A stretch of DNA of 64,000 bases from Methanomassiliicoccales archaeon LGM-RCC1 (GTDB lineage: Archaea > Thermoplasmatota > Thermoplasmata > Methanomassiliicoccales > Methanomethylophilaceae), in assembly GCA_030168575.1 (NCBI GenBank), contig CP115555.1, positions 620,001-684,000 on the forward strand, in the 5' to 3' direction. Positions 59,815 through 64,000 of this stretch are shown piece by piece. The position numbers and the translations under genes were made by a program. The number at the start of each line of letters is the position of its first letter. Positions within the stretch are counted from its first letter, which is position 1. A model generated the notes under the pieces. That model was not told where the DNA came from, ran no database searches, and saw only the letters and a program-made list of their open reading frames with translations.

Positions 59815-60293
59815 AGTGTTCCCATCTGTATTATCGTTATCAGGAGGATCAGCAGGGCCAGAGAGAGGACGAGCATGGACATCCTGGTGTACTGCCACAC
59901 GTCCTTGATCAATTTGTTATGGGAGTCCGCTATCTTTGTCTTCTCCGTGATCTCGTACTTGTAGAGTTCCTCGATGGATGATATCTCTTCGAAATTCGGG
60001 CTGCGGGCGTTAAGGAAACCGTTCGCATTCCTCGGTTTGAACAATCCTATCACGCATACTCCGGTGGAGATGCACATGAGTATCGCGAACACCATCATCA
60101 TGGAATGTATGTGGCCTTCCGGGGACGTCACCAGGGTCTGCAGGGATATGGTGAGGATCACCCCGTCGATACCCATCAGGATCTCGAGGCGCCTTATGGA
60201 ACGGTCATAGTCCACTATGGCCTCGTTCATTGCCTCGTCGGCGACGGATTGTTTCTCACAAAGGACCTGAGAGTCGCCCTTCATCTCTCCCAT
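59811..60293 (-). CDS. Small two- or three-helix membrane protein
   Basis: 160 aa from ATG 60293 (ATG 60284 possible). Hydrophobic segments lie at about 40-56, 65-86 and 138-158 (MSMLVLSLALLILLITIIQM). Between them lies a soluble loop with SIEELYKYEITEKTKI. The layout recalls SLATT-like effector proteins of defence systems, but this is only a topology similarity. First gene of three tightly packed small ones. Confidence 0.5.
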   Translation of the reverse strand: MGEMKGDSQVLCEKQSVADEAMNEAIVDYDRSIRRLEILMGIDGVILTISLQTLVTSPEGHIHSMMMVFAILMCISTGVCVIGLFKPRNANGFLNARSPNFEEISSIEELYKYEITEKTKIADSHNKLIKDVWQYTRMSMLVLSLALLILLITIIQMGTL

Positions 60294-60398
60294 GCTATCT
60301 TCCTGTCGGTTGTCGAGGCCCTCGGGGTTGAACCCTCGGGCCTCTGTGTTTGTGTTTTAGGTTATTGGTTTTTATTCAGCATCCTTCCGAAGTTACCT

Positions 60399-63300
60399 TC
60401 AGCTCCTGTTGAGCCTGAGTGCGACGATGACTGCCATGACGGCGATCAGGATCACGAGGATGACGAGCAGGATGGTGGTGATGGTCCATTCGTTCTGCTC
60501 GACGGGTGTGGGTTCGGGTGCGATGATCTGCTCGGTTCCGTTGAGGAGGAGTTTGGTGGTTCCTGCATCTCCGCTGACAGTGAACTTCAGGGATTGGAGA
60601 AGGGTTCCATCGGCAGTGTACAGGTGCACTCCGTTGGCATCTTCCTGATATCCATCCTTAAGGGTGAAAGCGATGGTGTGGTTTCCTGCCTTGAGGTTGT
60701 TGATTGTGATGAACATGTTGTTCTTCTCATTCAGCATCTCTACTCCGTCAATCGATACGGCCTTGATTCCAGCATCGGTGTAGACCTCTACCTTGTAGAG
60801 GTTGTAGTCGATGTAGGCGGTGTAAGTCCTTGCTGTGGACAGCTTCTCTCCGGAAGTGGAGGTGACGTACTTCGTCTCTCCGCTGGATACATATGTCCAG
60901 TTCTTGAAGTCAGCGTTATCAAGCTCGGGGGCCTGGATTCCATACGCGTACATATCGGCCGCTGAGGTGGAAACATACACATACAGATAGTCGCTTCCTT
61001 CGACAACGAAGGTGCTCTTTGTCATCGCACTGATAAGATCTTCAGAGACGGTGCTTCCTGCAAGAGCGTATACAACGCTCAGTCCGGTTCCGAGGGTCTC
61101 GGCGGACAGTACAGCAGAGCCGCTGGTCGTGGGCGCCACATAAACCTCGGATGCCTTCGTGAATCCGACATATGCTGCTGTCGTTACTGTGGCAGATCCT
61201 GCTGCGATACCGGAGATGGCATCTGCGGGGAGGACGATGAACGAACCGGTCACGAAGAGTGACGGAACGGTTACAGCTCCTCCGTTGGTTACAGTGACGA
61301 TACCCGCAACAGACATTGATGTCGAAGCCTCGAATGAGTTGGCGGATTTACTGACGATGAACTCTGCTCCAGAGGAGACGGTGAGTTTGGCTGCGTCGAC
61401 AGCTCCCGATGCATAGACCGTTCCGCTGCTGATTGAAATAGCGTTGTTGGAAGCGTGACCGGTTACTGTACTGGCTTTGATAGTCGAGTTGTCAGCGAGG
61501 TATGTCTTCTCGTCGTCAGTGTTGTCGATGACGGTGAAACCTACCATGTCTGTAATCTTTACAGCACCAGCGGTTCCCTCGATGGTTCCCTTGAAGTAGC
61601 TGGTCGCATTGTCTGCGGAACTGCTAACGACGCGGGCATCAGTGATGAGGACCTTGCTTGCGGTAATCTGCGCATCCGATGCGAGCGTGATGACCGCTCC
61701 TTCGATACCGACGAAGGCGATGGTTCCAAGAGAGAGCTCTCCGTGGAGGGTGATCGCTTCATCGTCTATCGTTGCGATCATGAGTGCGGCCACTTCAGGT
61801 GCGGCAACTGCGTAATAAGGCGAGGTTGTGGTGGTCTCGAAGTATGCTCCGGGGACCTTGTAGTTGGCGTATGTTATCGCATCGGTGGATACGAAGATTC
61901 CGTTGACGACGATCTTAGCATTGTCATCGTTCTCCACGAGTCCGAAAGTTGCGGTTGTTTCGTCGGTGTAGACAGCTTTGACAGCGTACCAGGAATCGAG
62001 GATTCCGTCGACTGTCAGGATCTTTCCGACCTGAACAGCAAGGGTTCCTGATGCGGGAACCTCCAGGGTCACTCCTGCAGGGATGGTGGTATTCATGTCG
62101 ATGACCACAGTCTCGCTGGTGGTGATCTTGATGACCTCTCCTTCCTGTGCGCCGAGCAGTGCGTAGTACACATTGGTGTACTTCATGACGTTACCGTTGG
62201 TGGAGGACACATCGCTGGTCACGGAGGTGTTCTTCAGTCCGGTCAGCTTGTTCTCGACGATGAATGTTCCCTTGACGTCAACGGAGGCGTTCTTAAGGAC
62301 CGCTCCATCCTTGAGGGTCGCAGTTACGGACCTGTCATCGGTAGAACCGATGATGAGTGTCGCGCCGGCAGCCGCATCGATGGTGACATCCGCAGGGATA
62401 TCGAGGTTGGACAGCACTTTGTTTGTTCCGCTGATTGTGAGCTTGGTGGCTCCGCTGTCGATCGCACTTGCGAGGGTGGTGTAGATGTAGGTCTTCGTTC
62501 CGAGAGTATCCATCGTGTAGAGTGTTGCGTTGATGGTACCGGTTATTGCAGACTTGGCAAAGAGGGTTCCTACTGCGGTGATGGCACCATTGTTCGTGAT
62601 GGTACCTGCATCGGACGAGGTCCAATACATACTGGTTCCATCGGTAACGGTGATCGTAGTGCCCTCACTGGTCGCGAAAGAAACGTCCTTTCCAATGGAG
62701 AAAATCTCACCGGTGGCGAAGTATGCTCCATCCGTGTGAGCAGCGTTCAAAGTGATGGCAACGTCCGTTCCGGCGGCCGAGGCAAGGTCCGCACTGGTCG
62801 CGCCAGAGAGAACGATGGCCGCGGAGAAATATTTGACACTGTTGTATGTCCAGGAGCTGATGCTCTCTGTGATAACGAGTCCGTAGATGATATCGTTCTG
62901 AGCATTCGCGACAACGGTCATGGATTCTCCCTTGGGATCGGATCCCTCTCCGATGACTCTGCCCTTTGCCAATTTGAGACCATCGTCGGTGACCGTGATA
63001 GTCCTGTTTCCGTTGGTTCCTGCATCTGAATTATTTGTGAACTTGACCTCGGAGAGGTTGATCTCCGCAGCGTTCGCCTTCATGTTCAGTACGAGAGCGG
63101 CGGTAACGCTTCCGTCGATCTTGAGCTTTCCTGCGATACCGATGGTTCCGCTGACGGATCCGTCGATCGTAAGGACAGCATCGGATCCGACAATGAGTCC
63201 GGTTCCTCCCAAGACTCCGGTCGTGCCGACGTTCATCTTTCCTGCGGTGAGTTCGATTGCGGCGTCAGCAGTGAATGTTCCGTCCACTTCGATGGTTCCG

Positions 63301-63998
63301 CTGGAGACGACCTTATCAGCAGCGCCTGAATTCTCTGCGACGATAAACGTTCCCGCGATATCCATCGTACCCTGGTTGTCAAGCTGCATGATCTTGGATG
63401 TTATCAGACCAGGGACAGATCCGAGAGTAAGAGTACTATTCTTCATCACAGTAAGAGTGCTTCCGGGGGTGATGTTCAACGTTCCAAGGACATTGACAGC
63501 TACTCCAGGCAGGATGTTCACATTACCGACGATGTTTACCGTCTGATACTGTTTGAAAACGATGTCCGAGACGATATCGTGTGAAATATCGATGGTCTTC
63601 GAGGCATTCTCGATGTTGAAGTTGGATACGGTGATGTAGACCTTCTGACCGATGATCGCGTTTCCGTATGCGCTGAAGGTTCCATCATTGGTGGATGCTA
63701 CAGCAGGATTAATGGTCCTGTCTGCGGTAGATGTGATCGATCCGAAGACTGCGATCTCAGATCCTTTAGAGATCTTGACCGTTCCTTGTGTAGTTCTGCT
63801 ATTAACCGTCGTTGGATCGAGCGACAGCTCCGCACCCTCTCCCACGTTAAGCCTTCCGATGTTCTGTGTAGGGGAGTCATAATATCCCACTATCAATCCG
63901 TCAGTAGGCACGTTGAAGGTACCAGACTTCAGGGTAAGGGTTCCGATCAAGGCTTTCTTCGCGCCTGAACCGCTTGGACCGTCAATCGAGTCCACGAC
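60399..63998 (-). CDS. Giant membrane-anchored surface protein (5' partial)
   Basis: At least 1198 residues; the frame continues past the right edge, so the start is not visible. Repeating beta-strand-rich modules with phrases like GTLNITPGSTLTVMKNSTLTLG and GSVSGTIGIAGKLKIDGSV indicate a beta-helix or adhesin-like stalk. A single C-terminal membrane helix (TITTILLVILVILIAVMAVIV) ends in RLNRS, so the protein is displayed outside. Almost no cysteine. Similar in type, but not in sequence modules, to the adhesins at the left edge. Confidence 0.75.
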   Translation of the reverse strand, partial: VVDSIDGPSGSGAKKALIGTLTLKSGTFNVPTDGLIVGYYDSPTQNIGRLNVGEGAELSLDPTTVNSRTTQGTVKISKGSEIAVFGSITSTADRTINPAVASTNDGTFSAYGNAIIGQKVYITVSNFNIENASKTIDISHDIVSDIVFKQYQTVNIVGNVNILPGVAVNVLGTLNITPGSTLTVMKNSTLTLGSVPGLITSKIMQLDNQGTMDIAGTFIVAENSGAADKVVSSGTIEVDGTFTADAAIELTAGKMNVGTTGVLGGTGLIVGSDAVLTIDGSVSGTIGIAGKLKIDGSVTAALVLNMKANAAEINLSEVKFTNNSDAGTNGNRTITVTDDGLKLAKGRVIGEGSDPKGESMTVVANAQNDIIYGLVITESISSWTYNSVKYFSAAIVLSGATSADLASAAGTDVAITLNAAHTDGAYFATGEIFSIGKDVSFATSEGTTITVTDGTSMYWTSSDAGTITNNGAITAVGTLFAKSAITGTINATLYTMDTLGTKTYIYTTLASAIDSGATKLTISGTNKVLSNLDIPADVTIDAAAGATLIIGSTDDRSVTATLKDGAVLKNASVDVKGTFIVENKLTGLKNTSVTSDVSSTNGNVMKYTNVYYALLGAQEGEVIKITTSETVVIDMNTTIPAGVTLEVPASGTLAVQVGKILTVDGILDSWYAVKAVYTDETTATFGLVENDDNAKIVVNGIFVSTDAITYANYKVPGAYFETTTTSPYYAVAAPEVAALMIATIDDEAITLHGELSLGTIAFVGIEGAVITLASDAQITASKVLITDARVVSSSADNATSYFKGTIEGTAGAVKITDMVGFTVIDNTDDEKTYLADNSTIKASTVTGHASNNAISISSGTVYASGAVDAAKLTVSSGAEFIVSKSANSFEASTSMSVAGIVTVTNGGAVTVPSLFVTGSFIVLPADAISGIAAGSATVTTAAYVGFTKASEVYVAPTTSGSAVLSAETLGTGLSVVYALAGSTVSEDLISAMTKSTFVVEGSDYLYVYVSTSAADMYAYGIQAPELDNADFKNWTYVSSGETKYVTSTSGEKLSTARTYTAYIDYNLYKVEVYTDAGIKAVSIDGVEMLNEKNNMFITINNLKAGNHTIAFTLKDGYQEDANGVHLYTADGTLLQSLKFTVSGDAGTTKLLLNGTEQIIAPEPTPVEQNEWTITTILLVILVILIAVMAVIVALRLNRS

Positions 63999-64000
63999 CG

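Overview
This window looks archaeal, and most likely comes from a gut-type Methanomassiliicoccales (Thermoplasmatota) methanogen. The evidence for an archaeon is the set of eukaryote-like information genes (L7Ae, S28e, L24e, S6e, aIF2-gamma, aIF5B, a GINS subunit), TATA boxes 25-30 nt upstream of starts, several leaderless or near-leaderless starts, and an archaeal-type CoA pathway gene (pantoate kinase). A short DUF2099/methanogenesis-marker-8-like gene points to a methanogen. Stop codons are almost all TGA. TAG ends only two convincing intact genes, and one TAG lies inside an otherwise continuous TetR gene, which fits a lineage that reassigns UAG to pyrrolysine. The order-level assignment is inference; no mcr or pyl gene lies in the window.

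Layout. 1-9.2 kb: giant secreted adhesin-like proteins (beta-helix repeats, MBG, InlB and MucBP modules), the first broken by a one-base frameshift. 9.4-11.8 kb: a membrane protein and a winged-helix regulator carrying a G11 tract. 12-21.4 kb: a surface-glycan and sugar-nucleotide block (DUF89 phosphatase, nucleotidyltransferase, two GT4 glycosyltransferases, a VTT/DedA-like membrane protein, twin PGI/PMI isomerases, a phosphohexomutase) interrupted by a Fic gene with its own palindromic operator. 21.4-27.3 kb: ilvE, the L7Ae-S28e-L24e-NDK operon, an archaeal ATPase inserted next to it, and aIF5B. 27.6-31 kb: a metal-chelate/corrinoid-type ABC importer whose binding protein carries dockerin-like repeats. 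31-33 kb: S6e, aIF2-gamma and a PIN protein. 33-44.6 kb: mixed housekeeping genes (cyclophilin, Fe-S flavoprotein, aldo/keto reductase, membrane-anchored MTA/SAH nucleosidase, CstA) and a ferritin / winged-helix / MBL-rubredoxin oxidative-stress operon.

44.7-50.7 kb is a 6-kb integrated element at the 3' end of tRNA-Lys(CTT). It is bounded by an imperfect 52-bp direct repeat with a 21-bp identical core. It holds an unrecognised protein that may be a replication initiator, a divergent tyrosine recombinase, a GC-rich triple-hairpin region, and a TetR-controlled RiPP cassette: a 56-aa precursor of three 15-residue Cys-rich repeats, a radical SAM/SPASM maturase and an MDR oxidoreductase. This is the most interesting system in the window. 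The repeat type matches what I recall as the computationally named ACGX-repeat peptide / radical SAM family, for which I know of no characterised product.

50.8-58.4 kb is core genome: EamA transporter, DUF2188, CBS protein, MBL hydrolase, GINS, DUF167, Toprim, thymidylate kinase, CoaBC, pantoate kinase, double DUF357. 58.4-64 kb holds a Rpn/PD-(D/E)XK transposase-like gene, a run of tiny overlapping genes behind a small membrane protein, and a second giant surface protein that runs off the right edge.
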